64,000 nucleotides of DNA from Autumnicola musiva (GCF_031846585.1 NZ_JAVRHK010000002.1:1-64000), one strand, 5' to 3'. Positions 7,866-16,368 are shown, numbered from the stretch's first letter. Made by a program: numbers and translations. Notes: generated from the sequence alone by a model not told the origin.

Positions 7866-8714
7866 TTAACCTCCAATTTGTTCCCCGCCATTTATATGAA
7901 TTACCTGCCCTGTAATATAGCTACTGTCTTCACTGGCCAGAAATACATAAGCAGGTGCAACTTCCGAAGGTTGTCCAGCCCTTCCCATAGGAACTTTTTT
8001 TCCAAAATCTTTAATATCACCAAAAGTAGATGGAATTAAAGGAGTCCAGATTGGGCCGGGAGCAACAGCATTTACTCTTATCTTTTTACTAACCAGCATT
8101 TTTGAAAGAGATCTGGTAAAAGTAGTGATGGCCCCTTTAGTGCTGGAGTAATCAAGCAAATGGGAGCTGCCCCGGTAGGAAGTGACAGAGGTGGTGTTAA
8201 TTATGCAGCTGTCTTCTTTCAGGTGTTTAAGTGCCTCCTTTACAAGAAAGAAATAAGGATAAATATTTGTCTCGAAAGTTTCCTTCATTTGGTCTGTGGT
8301 GATATCTTCAATGTTTTCCTGCGGAAACTGAACGGCGGCATTGTTCACTAGGATATCAATTTTGCCAAATTCAGAGATGCTTTTTTGAATGGCCTCTTTG
8401 CTAAATTCCTCTTTCTTTAAATCCCCTTCAATAATAAGACATTTTCTGCCTTCCTGTTCTACCATTTTTTTGGTTTGTAGAGCATCATCGTCTTCTTCAA
8501 GATAAATAATTGCCACATCGGCTCCTTCCCGGGCAAAATGCACGGCCACACTACGGCCAATTCCGCTGTCACCACCTGTTATAAAAGCAGTTTTTCCTTC
8601 AAGTTTATTGCTGCCTTTATAATTTTCCCTGATGATTTTTGGCTCGGGATTCATCTGGTTTTGATCGCCCGGCTGACTCTGGTCCTGCTGCGGAAAATTT
8701 TTTGACTGTGTCAT
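7866..8714 (-). CDS. SDR family oxidoreductase (YhdF/YghA-like)
   Basis: The 282-residue protein is a classical short-chain dehydrogenase with an extended N-terminus. The nucleotide-binding motif 'TGGDSGIGR' lies at residues 47-55, 'NNAA' in the middle, the catalytic Tyr/Lys pair in 'DYSSTKGA', and 'VAPGPIWTPLIPS' follows. The Gln-rich N-terminal leader (FPQQDQSQPGDQNQ) and the TGGDSGIGR variant are typical of the YhdF/YghA stress-related subgroup, which reduce aldehydes with NADPH. It is monocistronic and the substrate is unknown. Confidence 0.85.
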   Translation of the reverse strand: MTQSKNFPQQDQSQPGDQNQMNPEPKIIRENYKGSNKLEGKTAFITGGDSGIGRSVAVHFAREGADVAIIYLEEDDDALQTKKMVEQEGRKCLIIEGDLKKEEFSKEAIQKSISEFGKIDILVNNAAVQFPQENIEDITTDQMKETFETNIYPYFFLVKEALKHLKEDSCIINTTSVTSYRGSSHLLDYSSTKGAITTFTRSLSKMLVSKKIRVNAVAPGPIWTPLIPSTFGDIKDFGKKVPMGRAGQPSEVAPAYVFLASEDSSYITGQVIHINGGEQIGG

Positions 8715-8889
8715 AGCTTCAGATTTTATACGATTTGTAGTTAATTGTACCCTTCATAATCTTTTAGTGCTGAAGGTAAAATTGATCTAAAATTAGGAAG
8801 GCCTGTATCAAATAAAATGTTAAGTGATATTAAGTCTTTCTAAAATCGATTTTAGTAGGCAGAAAGGAAATGCTTTTCAGCTAAATAAA

Positions 8890-8897
8890 TACATTTG
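8890..8897 (+). promoter_or_regulatory. Candidate -7 element (TACATTTG) of the GDPD gene
   Basis: The octamer matches the Bacteroidota -7 consensus TAnnTTTG exactly and ends 4 bases before the ATG at 8902. If used, transcription would begin at or next to the start codon. No TTG -33 element is present at the usual distance, so support is partial. Confidence 0.35.
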
Positions 8898-8901
8898 TCA
8901 T

Positions 8902-9588
8902 ATGAATTCGATTACAAAAATTGGCCATCGGGGAGCAAAAGGTCATCTTGCTGAAAATACGCTGGAAAGTATTGAAAAAGCGATTGCTTTTGGAGTGGAG
9001 ATGATAGAAATTGATGTGCACCGATGTGCTTCAGGAGAAATTGTGGTAATCCATGATTTTACTTTAGACCGAACCACCAATGGCAGTGGCGAAATTGCCA
9101 AAAAGGACTGGGAACTTCTGAAGATTTTACAAGTAGAAGGAAAATACAAGATTCCGCTGCTTACTGAAGTTTTGGAACTTATAGAAGAAAAATGCGCAAT
9201 TAATATTGAGCTGAAGGGCTTAAATACTGCAGAAGCCGTTTGCAAAATAGTGCAGGAACATATCAAAAAGGGCAAATGGGACTATGAAGACTTTATCCTT
9301 TCCAGTTTTCAGAAGAATGAACTTTTTGAAGTAAGAAAACAGGATAATAATATTCCAATTGGGGTTTTAAGTAAAGCCAGTTTAACCGAAGCCATACACC
9401 TGGGGAGAGATCTCCGCGCATCAGCTATTCATCCTTCCGTGGGTATTGTTACCAGGGATAATGTGAAGCAGGCTCAGGCCGAAGGTTTTAATGTGAATGT
9501 ATGGACGGTAAACGAACCTGATGCAATTGCCAGAATGAAAGAGTTTGGTGTGAACGGAATTATTTCAGACTTTCCGGACAGACTGTAA
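8902..9588 (+). CDS. Glycerophosphodiester phosphodiesterase
   Basis: The 228-residue protein is a UgpQ/GlpQ-type phosphodiesterase that hydrolyses glycerophosphodiesters to glycerol-3-phosphate. The opening 'KIGHRGAKGHLAENTLESI' holds the catalytic His and the Glu of the HRG...PENT motif (LAENT here). 'EIDVHRCASGEIVVIHDFTLDRTTNG' supplies the metal ligands and second His. The C-terminal 'VNVWTVNEPD' and 'VNGIISDFPD' blocks are conserved. No signal peptide is seen with the ATG at 8902, so a cytoplasmic enzyme is likely. A longer frame from a GTG at 8824 adds an unrelated tail and is not preferred. Confidence 0.9.
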   Translation: MNSITKIGHRGAKGHLAENTLESIEKAIAFGVEMIEIDVHRCASGEIVVIHDFTLDRTTNGSGEIAKKDWELLKILQVEGKYKIPLLTEVLELIEEKCAINIELKGLNTAEAVCKIVQEHIKKGKWDYEDFILSSFQKNELFEVRKQDNNIPIGVLSKASLTEAIHLGRDLRASAIHPSVGIVTRDNVKQAQAEGFNVNVWTVNEPDAIARMKEFGVNGIISDFPDRL

Positions 9589-9671
9589 TTTGGTGTAAAA
9601 GTACGAGGTTAGAGGTTAGAAGTGGGAAAAGTGAAGAGTGAGATTTGAGTTAAAAGTTTTTCAAAACTATT

Positions 9672-9713
9672 AACAGACAACAGACAACAGACAACAGACA
9701 ACAAACAACAAAC
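9672..9713. repeat. Six-unit heptanucleotide tandem repeat
   Basis: Four perfect copies of AACAGAC are followed by two copies of AACAAAC, ending two bases before the TTG start codon of the flavoprotein gene at 9716. The unit is 7 bp, so a copy-number change would alter leader length. The preceding 80 bases are also internally repetitive (GAGGTTA-type motifs). No ribosome binding site is visible other than the repeat itself. Confidence 0.95.
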
Positions 9714-9715
9714 AA

Positions 9716-10933
9716 TTGAGATACGACATTATAATAATTGGTGGCGGAGCAGCCGGGTTTTTTACCGCTATAAATGCTGCGGAAATGACTCCGGGAGCAA
9801 AAATCCTTATTCTTGAACGTGGGAAAGAAGTTCTTACCAAAGTTCGAATTTCAGGTGGAGGACGCTGTAATGTTACACACGCCGAATTTATTCCGAAGGA
9901 ATTGGTTAAAAATTATCCAAGAGGAGAAAAGGAGCTGCGCGGGCCGTTTCATCAGTTTATGACCGGCGACACCATTGCCTGGTTTGAAGAACGCGGTGTG
10001 GATCTAAAAACTGAAGAAGACGGAAGAATGTTCCCGGTTTCAGATACTTCAGAAACCATTATAAACTGTTTTCTTTCCGAAGCAGAAAGGCTAAAAATTG
10101 AGATAAAGAAAAGTGAAACGCTTAAATCTATACGGGAAGCAGGTGAATGCTGGGAATTAAAAACTTCAAAAACGGTTTATTCCGCAGAAAAAATAGTAAT
10201 GGCGACGGGCAGTAATCCTAAAATATGGAATTTGCTGCAAAAGCTGGGACATAATGTTAATACTGCCGTCCCTTCGCTATTCACCTTTAATATTAGTGAC
10301 GAACGGATTAAGAGTCTTCCCGGGATTTCAACTTATGCTGAAGTAAAAGTGCAGGGAGAGAAACTTCAGGATGAAGGGCCGCTGTTAATTACCCACTGGG
10401 GGTTAAGCGGCCCCGCTATTTTAAAATTATCGGCCTGGGGTGCAAGAAAATTACACCAAAGAAGTTACCAGTTTCAAATACTGGTGAATTGGCTGCCCGG
10501 CTTTTCTTCCGAAGAAATTCTGGAAAACTTGAAAAGGTTAAAGTTTGATCTTGCTAAACAGCAGGTACTTAAAAATGCCCAATTTGACCTGCCAAAACGT
10601 TTATGGCAAAACCTGGTAGCGGCTTCGGGTATAGCGGAAAAAGATATTTGGGCCAATATTAATAAAACTCAGCTCCTGGCTTTGTCTGCCCAGTTAACTG
10701 AAGCTAAATTTAAGGTAAACGGGAAAAGCACATTTAAAGAAGAATTTGTTACTTGCGGCGGAGTGGACCTTAAAGAGGTGAATTTCAAGTCTTTTGAAAG
10801 CAAACTTCATGAAAATTTGTTTTTTGCAGGTGAAGTTTTAAATATTGATGCAGTTACCGGGGGATATAATTTTCAAAATGCCTGGACCGGTGGCTTTATT
10901 GCTGCAAAAGCAATGGCTGCTAAAGGGAATTAA
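9716..10933 (+). CDS. BaiN/HI0933-family NAD(P)/FAD flavoprotein
   Basis: The 405-residue protein begins directly with the FAD-binding Rossmann motif (DIIIIGGGAAGFF), which supports the TTG at 9716 as the real start. 'KVRISGGGRCNVTH' is the signature of the HI0933/BaiN family, once annotated as aminoacetone oxidase, and 'MATGSNPKIW' and 'TCGGVDLKEVN' follow. The C-terminal 'FAGEVLNIDAVTGGYNFQNAWTGG' is the second FAD-contact region. The true substrate is unknown for most members. The gene overlaps the convergent tspO-like gene by 14 bases. A heptanucleotide repeat lies immediately upstream. Confidence 0.85.
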   Translation: MRYDIIIIGGGAAGFFTAINAAEMTPGAKILILERGKEVLTKVRISGGGRCNVTHAEFIPKELVKNYPRGEKELRGPFHQFMTGDTIAWFEERGVDLKTEEDGRMFPVSDTSETIINCFLSEAERLKIEIKKSETLKSIREAGECWELKTSKTVYSAEKIVMATGSNPKIWNLLQKLGHNVNTAVPSLFTFNISDERIKSLPGISTYAEVKVQGEKLQDEGPLLITHWGLSGPAILKLSAWGARKLHQRSYQFQILVNWLPGFSSEEILENLKRLKFDLAKQQVLKNAQFDLPKRLWQNLVAASGIAEKDIWANINKTQLLALSAQLTEAKFKVNGKSTFKEEFVTCGGVDLKEVNFKSFESKLHENLFFAGEVLNIDAVTGGYNFQNAWTGGFIAAKAMAAKGN

Positions 10934-11402
10934 GACGCCACACTTCAAAATTTACCACCGCAATAAAAAGTACCCAAATTGCATAGGGGATCATTAGATA
11001 TATGGCTTTGCTGCTAATTATCCTGAACCATTTAATAGTGATAAGAACAAGAATAAAAAGGGTGGCGATATCCAGTAAGGCCCATAACGGGCGGTGGAGT
11101 CCAAAAAATAATACCGACCAAAAAGCACTAAGCAGCAGTTGAAACCCAAAATGATAAAGTGCCACTTTTACCCATTTGTGATAGAAGCCTTTGTGCCACA
11201 CCAATCCTGCGGCAATTCCCATTAAAAAATACATGATGAGCCACGCGGGATTAAAGATCCAGGCCGGCGGATGAAACCGTGGCTTCTCGAGCTCTGTATA
11301 CCATTGCGAGATTCCGGCTTCTGTAGCTATCCCGGTAAGAAAGCCGAAAAGCAGGCAGACAGCTACGGCAATAGTGCTGCGTATGAGTAGTTTATTGCTC
11401 AT
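10920..11402 (-). CDS. tspO: TspO/MBR family tryptophan-rich sensory protein
   Basis: The 160-residue protein has five membrane helices and the conserved 'WYTELEKPRFHPPAWIFNPAWLIMY' type region (tryptophan- and proline-rich), with 'AFWSVLFFG' and 'YAIWVLFIAVVNF' further on. TspO/CrtK proteins bind porphyrins and cholesterol-like ligands and modulate oxidative stress and pigment responses. The 3' end overlaps the convergent flavoprotein gene by 14 bases. It is divergent from mvaD, whose promoter candidate lies in the 94-base gap. Confidence 0.9.
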   Translation of the reverse strand: MSNKLLIRSTIAVAVCLLFGFLTGIATEAGISQWYTELEKPRFHPPAWIFNPAWLIMYFLMGIAAGLVWHKGFYHKWVKVALYHFGFQLLLSAFWSVLFFGLHRPLWALLDIATLFILVLITIKWFRIISSKAIYLMIPYAIWVLFIAVVNFEVWRLNSL

Positions 11403-11474
11403 TATGGTTGGTTTTCCATACTAATTTAAAAATTTATTTGAATTTCTCCTTTAGAATTCAACAGCATAAAAGTT

Positions 11475-11482
11475 TACCTTTG
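11475..11482 (+). promoter_or_regulatory. Candidate -7 element (TACCTTTG) of mvaD
   Basis: An exact TAnnTTTG match sits 14 bases upstream of the mvaD ATG, predicting a very short leader. A clear TTG at the -33 position is lacking. Confidence 0.4.
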
Positions 11483-11496
11483 TTGAAATTTTTGAA

Positions 11497-12588
11497 ATGA
11501 TCGTAGAGGAGTTTGTTCCAAAGAAATATTTACAACCTGTTGAAAGTGGTAGCTTTAAATGGCAGTCTCCAAGCAACATTGCGCTGGTGAAATACTGGGG
11601 CAAAAAGAAGCATCAAATTCCAGCCAATCCATCGGTGAGTTTTACGCTGGATCATTGTAAAACGCTCACACAGCTCGATTTTCAAAAGAAAAAGCCGGGG
11701 TCTGATTTTGACTTTGATATTTTCTTTGAAGGCAGTAAAAAAGAAGATTTTAAACCTAAGATTAATACTTTTTTTAAGCGAATTGAAAGATACTGTCCTT
11801 TTCTGAAGGAGTATTCTTTACAAATTCATTCTGAAAATACCTTTCCACACAGTAGCGGGATTGCTTCTTCGGCCAGTGGGATGAGCGCTTTGGCTCTTTG
11901 TTTAATGAGTATTGAAAAAAAACTGAACCCCAACATTTCTGCGGAATTTTTCATAAAAAAAGCATCTTTTTTATCCCGTTTGGGTTCAGGAAGTGCCTGC
12001 CGCAGTATTGAAGGAGAACTTGTAGTTTGGGGGAAACATCAGGAAATTAAAGGCAGCAGTGATTTTTTTGGGATTCCTTATCCCAATCATGTTCATACAA
12101 ATTTCAAAAATTATCAGGATACTATTTTATTGGTTGATAAGGGCAGGAAAGAAGTGAGTAGCAGTGTTGGCCATAATTTAATGCATGGCCATCCTTTTGC
12201 GGAAGCCCGGTTTAAGCAAGCCGGGAGAAATCTTGCTGATTTAAATTCGGTTTTGGCAGAAGGTAACCTGGAGGAATTCATCAAAATTGTGGAAAACGAA
12301 GCCCTTTCCCTGCATTCCATGATGATGAGCAGTATGCCTTATTTTATACTGATGAAGCCAGATACGCTTGAAATAATCAATAAAATCTGGGATTTCAGGA
12401 GGCAGAGTAGTCTGCCGGTATGTTTCACCTTAGATGCAGGGGCAAATGTGCATGTGCTTTATCCTGAAAAGGATAAATATGAAATTTTTGAATTCATTAA
12501 GAATGAGTTAGTTGCCTATTGTGAAAATGGGCAGTATATTTGCGACCAAGTGGGAAGCGGAGCAATACAGTTGCCAATGGATAATTGA
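11497..12588 (+). CDS. mvaD: Diphosphomevalonate decarboxylase
   Basis: The 363-residue GHMP-fold enzyme converts mevalonate diphosphate to isopentenyl diphosphate in the cytoplasm. 'SPSNIALVKYWGKK' near residue 25 is the family signature. 'HSSGIASSASGMSALAL' is the ATP-binding GHMP loop, 'RLGSGSACRSIEG' carries the catalytic region, and 'TLDAGANVHVLY' is the C-terminal motif. It is followed by the GHMP kinase and UbiA genes, giving the Bacteroidota mevalonate arrangement. The last three codons and the stop lie inside one arm of a 17-bp inverted repeat (12576-12592). Confidence 0.95.
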   Translation: MIVEEFVPKKYLQPVESGSFKWQSPSNIALVKYWGKKKHQIPANPSVSFTLDHCKTLTQLDFQKKKPGSDFDFDIFFEGSKKEDFKPKINTFFKRIERYCPFLKEYSLQIHSENTFPHSSGIASSASGMSALALCLMSIEKKLNPNISAEFFIKKASFLSRLGSGSACRSIEGELVVWGKHQEIKGSSDFFGIPYPNHVHTNFKNYQDTILLVDKGRKEVSSSVGHNLMHGHPFAEARFKQAGRNLADLNSVLAEGNLEEFIKIVENEALSLHSMMMSSMPYFILMKPDTLEIINKIWDFRRQSSLPVCFTLDAGANVHVLYPEKDKYEIFEFIKNELVAYCENGQYICDQVGSGAIQLPMDN

Positions 12589-12770
12589 TAATGTACAATG
12601 GAGAGGGAAAATGTTATCAAAACAAAAAGCTTTTTATTCTCCGCAAAGGTTGTTAATTTATAAAAGAAAAGAAAAGTATCTGGATTCGCAGAGAGACATT
12701 CAGGAAATTTTGAAATTATTGATTGCTATTATTAAAACAGCAAAGCAAATATAATTATCAATTGTCCATT
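12576..12770. repeat. 195-bp segment bounded by 17-bp inverted repeats (MITE-like)
   Basis: Arms at 12576-12592 and 12754-12770 are inverted copies with one mismatch (AATGGATAATTGATAAT against AATGGACAATTGATAAT). They enclose about 160 bases between mvaD and the mevalonate kinase gene. The segment contains a 47-codon frame (12611-12754) whose product, rich in Lys and Gln, I do not recognise and do not call as a gene. It also holds a CCGCAAAGGT stretch, a kind of sequence often seen in flavobacterial spacers. It may be a small non-autonomous element or an RNA hairpin. The left arm supplies the end of mvaD. Confidence 0.55.
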
Positions 12771-12792
12771 AACAATTCTCAATTTAAAATTT

Positions 12793-13731
12793 ATGAAAGG
12801 ACCTTTATTTTATTCAAAAATTCTTCTTTTCGGGGAGTACGGGATTATTAAAGATTCCAAGGGCTTATCTATCCCTTATAATTTTTATAACGGGGCTTTG
12901 AAAGTTTCGGAGGATCCTTCAGAAGAGGCAAAAAGATCTAATATAAATTTGCAGCGGTTCGCAAATCATTTAAAGGAACTGCAGCAAAAAAATCCGGAAT
13001 TAGTGCATTTCGATATTGAAAACCTGAATGCAGATATTGCCAAAGGCATGTATTTTGATTCCAGTATTCCGCAAGGCTATGGAGTGGGGAGCAGCGGTGC
13101 ACTTGTGGCGGCTATCTATGATAAATATGCCACAGATAAAATTACTGTTCTTGAAAATCTTACCCGGGACAAATTGCTTAAGCTGAAAAAAATCTTTGGC
13201 GAAATGGAATCTTTCTTCCATGGGAAGTCTTCGGGACTTGATCCGCTCAACTCCTATTTAAGTATTCCCATCCTTATTAATTCCGGGAACAATATAGAGC
13301 CTGCAGGAATTCCTTCCCAAACTGAAAAAGGAACAGGGGCGGTATTTTTGATCGATAGCGGAATAACCGGGGAAACCGGCCCAATGGTCAACATTTTTAT
13401 GGAGAATATGAAACAGGAGCCTTTCCGCAAAATGCTAAAGGACCAGTTTGTTAAACATACCGATGCCTGTGTGGAAGATTTTTTAAAAGGTGATGTAAAA
13501 TCTCTGTTTAAAAATGTAAAAAGTCTTTCTCATGTGGTGCTGGATAATTTTAAACCTATGATTCCGGCGAAATTCCATAAGATCTGGAAACACGGGATTG
13601 ATACCAACGATTATTACCTGAAACTTTGTGGTTCCGGCGGCGGTGGATATATTTTAGGTTTTACAGAGGATATAGAAAAAGCTAAAAAAGCACTTAAAGG
13701 CTATAATTTAGAAGTAGTCTATAACTTTTAG
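12793..13731 (+). CDS. Mevalonate kinase (GHMP family)
   Basis: The 312-residue protein opens with 'KILLFGEYGIIKDSKGLSIP', the GHMP N-terminal motif. 'PQGYGVGSSGALVAAIYD' is the phosphate-binding loop, 'GKSSGLDPLNSYLSIPI' the catalytic Asp region, and 'KLCGSGGGGYILGF' motif 3. The sequence and position between mvaD and a UbiA gene fit the Bacteroidota mevalonate kinase, which phosphorylates mevalonate. Phosphomevalonate kinase is an alternative, but the GLDP motif and gene order favour mevalonate kinase. Confidence 0.85.
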   Translation: MKGPLFYSKILLFGEYGIIKDSKGLSIPYNFYNGALKVSEDPSEEAKRSNINLQRFANHLKELQQKNPELVHFDIENLNADIAKGMYFDSSIPQGYGVGSSGALVAAIYDKYATDKITVLENLTRDKLLKLKKIFGEMESFFHGKSSGLDPLNSYLSIPILINSGNNIEPAGIPSQTEKGTGAVFLIDSGITGETGPMVNIFMENMKQEPFRKMLKDQFVKHTDACVEDFLKGDVKSLFKNVKSLSHVVLDNFKPMIPAKFHKIWKHGIDTNDYYLKLCGSGGGGYILGFTEDIEKAKKALKGYNLEVVYNF

Positions 13732-13746
13732 AACTTCAGGGTTAAC

Positions 13747-14652
13747 ATGGCGGCTTTAATGAACAAACGCTTTTTGCTTAAGTTGCTTAGTTTATTTTCT
13801 GTGGTTCGTGGTTACAACATCCTAATTGTAATCATTGCACAATATCTAACTTCAGCCTTTATTCTGGCTCATGATTTGCCCTTAAGGGCTGTTATTTTTG
13901 ATGATAACCTGTTTTTTTTGATACTTTCCACCGCAACAGTTATTGCGTCGGGATACATTATCAACAATTTTTACGATAGTGAAAAAGACCTTATAAACCG
14001 GCCAAAGAAGACTATGCTGGACCGAATAGTGAGTCAGCGTACAAAACTTTCTGTCTACTTTATTCTGAATTTTGCCGCGATTTTTTTTGCCAGTTATGTT
14101 TCATTTCGTGCGGTGGTCTTTTTCTCCCTGTACATTTTTGTGATCTGGTTTTATTCCCACCGGCTCAAAAAAATCCTTTTTCTTGGCAACCTGGTAGCTT
14201 CCATCCTAACAATAAGTCCGTTTTTTGCAATATTTATCTACTACAGAAATTTTGAAACTGTTATTTTTATTCATGCTACATTTCTTTATTTAATGATTGT
14301 AATGCGGGAGTTAGTGAAAGATCTTGAAAATATGCAGGGTGATCTGGTGCAAAATTATCAAACCATTCCCCTGGTTTATGGTGAAAAATGGAGCAAATTT
14401 TTTCTTTCGGCGCTTTCGGTTATTGCGGTGGTGCCGCTTATGCTGCTTAGCACGAGGTTTGAAATAGGTTATATGGAATATTATTTTTATGTTTCACTGG
14501 GATTGTTGGTGTTTTTCCTGTTGTTTCTTTACTTCAGCAAAGCAAAATGGCAGTATTTGGTGCTTCATAATATTTTGAAACTAATCATTGTTGCAGGAGT
14601 CTTCAGCATTTTACTTATTGATCCGGATGAGGTACTGAACCGGGTGTTTTAA
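13747..14652 (+). CDS. UbiA-family prenyltransferase (geranylgeranylglycerol-phosphate type)
   Basis: The 301-residue membrane protein has about eight helices and the two Asp-rich loops of the UbiA family: 'INNFYDSEKDLINRPKK' near residue 80 and 'RELVKDLENMQGD' near residue 190. 'FYSHRLKK' between them is also conserved. Co-location with mevalonate genes suggests it uses an isoprenoid diphosphate made by this pathway. Flavobacterial homologues are annotated as geranylgeranylglycerol-phosphate geranylgeranyltransferases, but the acceptor is uncertain. The spacing of 15 bases to the kinase implies one operon. The ATG at 13747 is followed by another at 13759; either could be used. Confidence 0.8.
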   Translation: MAALMNKRFLLKLLSLFSVVRGYNILIVIIAQYLTSAFILAHDLPLRAVIFDDNLFFLILSTATVIASGYIINNFYDSEKDLINRPKKTMLDRIVSQRTKLSVYFILNFAAIFFASYVSFRAVVFFSLYIFVIWFYSHRLKKILFLGNLVASILTISPFFAIFIYYRNFETVIFIHATFLYLMIVMRELVKDLENMQGDLVQNYQTIPLVYGEKWSKFFLSALSVIAVVPLMLLSTRFEIGYMEYYFYVSLGLLVFFLLFLYFSKAKWQYLVLHNILKLIIVAGVFSILLIDPDEVLNRVF

Positions 14653-14927
14653 TTCTCATTGAAGGTTTATTTCTTAAGACTTATCTCGAAATTTTAGGAT
14701 GGTTTGCGATTCAAGCTTCGCGCGCTTGTCCTAATATATTTAGTTTTTATTCCTTCGGAAGAATCTTTCGGCTTAGAAGCAACAGAACATTGATTTTGAT
14801 TAATTTTGAACCCTCAATTGAAGGATCAACCGTTCAGAAAAAATTGTCACCTAAAGTTAGCCCGGGCGTCAGACGGGATTAGTTGAGAGGTTCAGAAGAA
14901 AATAGAAGCGATTGTAAATTTTGTTAA

Positions 14928-15404
14928 ATGAAAAAAACTCATGAAGATTTCCTGAAGCAGGCCATAGCGCTTGCTGAAAAAGGAATGGATGAAGGCGCCG
15001 GCGGCCCGTTTGGTGCGGTAATAGTAAAAGATAATGAAATAATAGCTGAAGCATACAACAGAGTGACTTCTACCAAAGATCCTACAGCCCATGCTGAAGT
15101 GGTGGCGATTAGAAAAGCCTGCGAAAAATTAAATGATTTCCAGTTGGATGGCTGTATTTTATATACTTCCTGCGAGCCCTGCCCTATGTGCCTGGGTGCA
15201 ATTTACTGGGCCAGGCCAGATGAGGTTTATTATGCTTTGGATCGCGATGATGCCGCTGAAATTGGTTTTGACGATCAATTCATTTATGATGAAATTGAAA
15301 AAGATATGGGATCGCGTCGTATTAAATTTGTAAAAATGGCCAGGGAAGAAGGGCTGCATGTATTTCAAAAATGGCAGCAAAAGGCCAACCGAATAGAATA
15401 TTAG
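14928..15404 (+). CDS. guaD: Guanine deaminase-like nucleoside deaminase
   Basis: The 158-residue cytidine-deaminase-fold enzyme has zinc ligands His55 (with Glu57 in HAE), Cys85 and Cys88 (CEPCPMC). The flanking text 'GGPFGAVIVKD', 'DPTAHAEVVAIRKAC', 'YTSCEPCPMCLGAIYWARP' and 'AEIGFDDQFIYDEI' matches Bacillus-type GuaD far better than TadA. The reaction would be guanine to xanthine in purine catabolism. The 275 bases upstream hold no gene and no clear promoter. tRNA adenosine deaminase is the less likely alternative. Confidence 0.85.
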   Translation: MKKTHEDFLKQAIALAEKGMDEGAGGPFGAVIVKDNEIIAEAYNRVTSTKDPTAHAEVVAIRKACEKLNDFQLDGCILYTSCEPCPMCLGAIYWARPDEVYYALDRDDAAEIGFDDQFIYDEIEKDMGSRRIKFVKMAREEGLHVFQKWQQKANRIEY

Positions 15405-15491
15405 AGTCTGAAATTATATCTTTTGAAACTGTGGGGATCCAATCTCCACTAAATCTTTTTACAAATTTTATTCAACTCGGAATCTATCGAG

Positions 15492-15499
15492 TATCTTTG
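15492..15499 (+). promoter_or_regulatory. Candidate -7 element (TATCTTTG) of the rluB-like gene
   Basis: An exact TAnnTTTG octamer lies 14 bases before the ATG at 15514. The -33 TTG is not evident, so this is a partial match. Confidence 0.4.
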
Positions 15500-15513
15500 C
15501 AAAAAATATCAAT

Positions 15514-16368
15514 ATGGGCAGTAGAAACGACAAATCCTCAAAAGGAAGTATGAGTGGACGGCAGCATGACGGAGAGCGAAAGAAATCTTATTCTCGTGGG
15601 AACGCTCCTGTTAACAAGAACTCCGGCCCACGGGCAGGACAAAAATCTAAATCAGAAGCAGGTGGGATTCGCCTGAATAAATATATTGCCAATGGCGGAG
15701 TTTGCTCAAGAAGGGATGCTGATATTTTCATTTCAGCCGGAAACGTTACTGTAAACGGCAAAACGGTTACTGAAATGGGTTATAAGGTGCAGTTGAATGA
15801 TGAAGTGAAATTTGACGGCCGAAGTATAAGCCCGGACAAACCTGAATATTTTCTGCTCAATAAACCTAAAGGTTTTTTTACTACGGGAAGTATAGAGAAG
15901 GGCGGCCGCACGGTTATGGATATTATGGGCAAAGCATCAAAATCCAAACTTGATCCTGTTGGGAAGTTGGATACCCAGGCTACCGGCCTTCTGCTTTTTA
16001 CTAATGATGGGGCGCTGGCAAAAAGCCTGGCAAAACCAAAAAATGGTATCCGCCAGATTTATCATGTGGAATTGAATAAAAACCTTTCGCAGGAGGACCT
16101 TGAGAAGATAAGAGAGGGGCTTTATATTGAAAAAAGTAAACTTACCGTCCAGGACGTAAGTTATGTATCAGATCGGCCGAAGAATGAAATTGGACTGGAA
16201 ATAAAAAGTATAAAGCCACATATTGTTCAGAAACTTTTTAAAAGTCTTGGATACGAGGTGGTAAAGCTGGACCGGGTGGTATTTGGCGGCCTTACCAAAA
16301 AAGATCTGCCACGAAGCCGGTTTCGTACCCTTACCAATCAGGAAATAATCAATCTTCGTAATCTTTAA
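15514..16368 (+). CDS. rluB: RluB/RsuA-family pseudouridine synthase
   Basis: The 284-residue protein has a basic, low-complexity N-terminal tail (residues 1-50) seen in Bacteroidota homologues, an S4 RNA-binding domain (about 52-100) and a catalytic pseudouridine synthase domain. The catalytic Asp is Asp153 in 'PVGKLDTQATGLLLFTNDG'. Most family members have GRLD; here the Arg is Lys. 'FLLNKPKGFFTT' and 'KLFKSLGYEVVKLDRVVFG' are the other family blocks. The likely target is 23S rRNA, but the exact uridine cannot be read from the sequence. Confidence 0.85.
   Translation: MGSRNDKSSKGSMSGRQHDGERKKSYSRGNAPVNKNSGPRAGQKSKSEAGGIRLNKYIANGGVCSRRDADIFISAGNVTVNGKTVTEMGYKVQLNDEVKFDGRSISPDKPEYFLLNKPKGFFTTGSIEKGGRTVMDIMGKASKSKLDPVGKLDTQATGLLLFTNDGALAKSLAKPKNGIRQIYHVELNKNLSQEDLEKIREGLYIEKSKLTVQDVSYVSDRPKNEIGLEIKSIKPHIVQKLFKSLGYEVVKLDRVVFGGLTKKDLPRSRFRTLTNQEIINLRNL

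Noticed and set aside
9672..9713. Tandem units considered as a CRISPR or attachment site
   Set aside because: Units are 7 bp with no spacers and no cas genes nearby; this is a simple microsatellite.
12512..12754. An 80-codon frame overlapping the end of mvaD
   Set aside because: Its first third is mvaD in another frame and the rest lies in the inverted-repeat segment; no family is recognisable.
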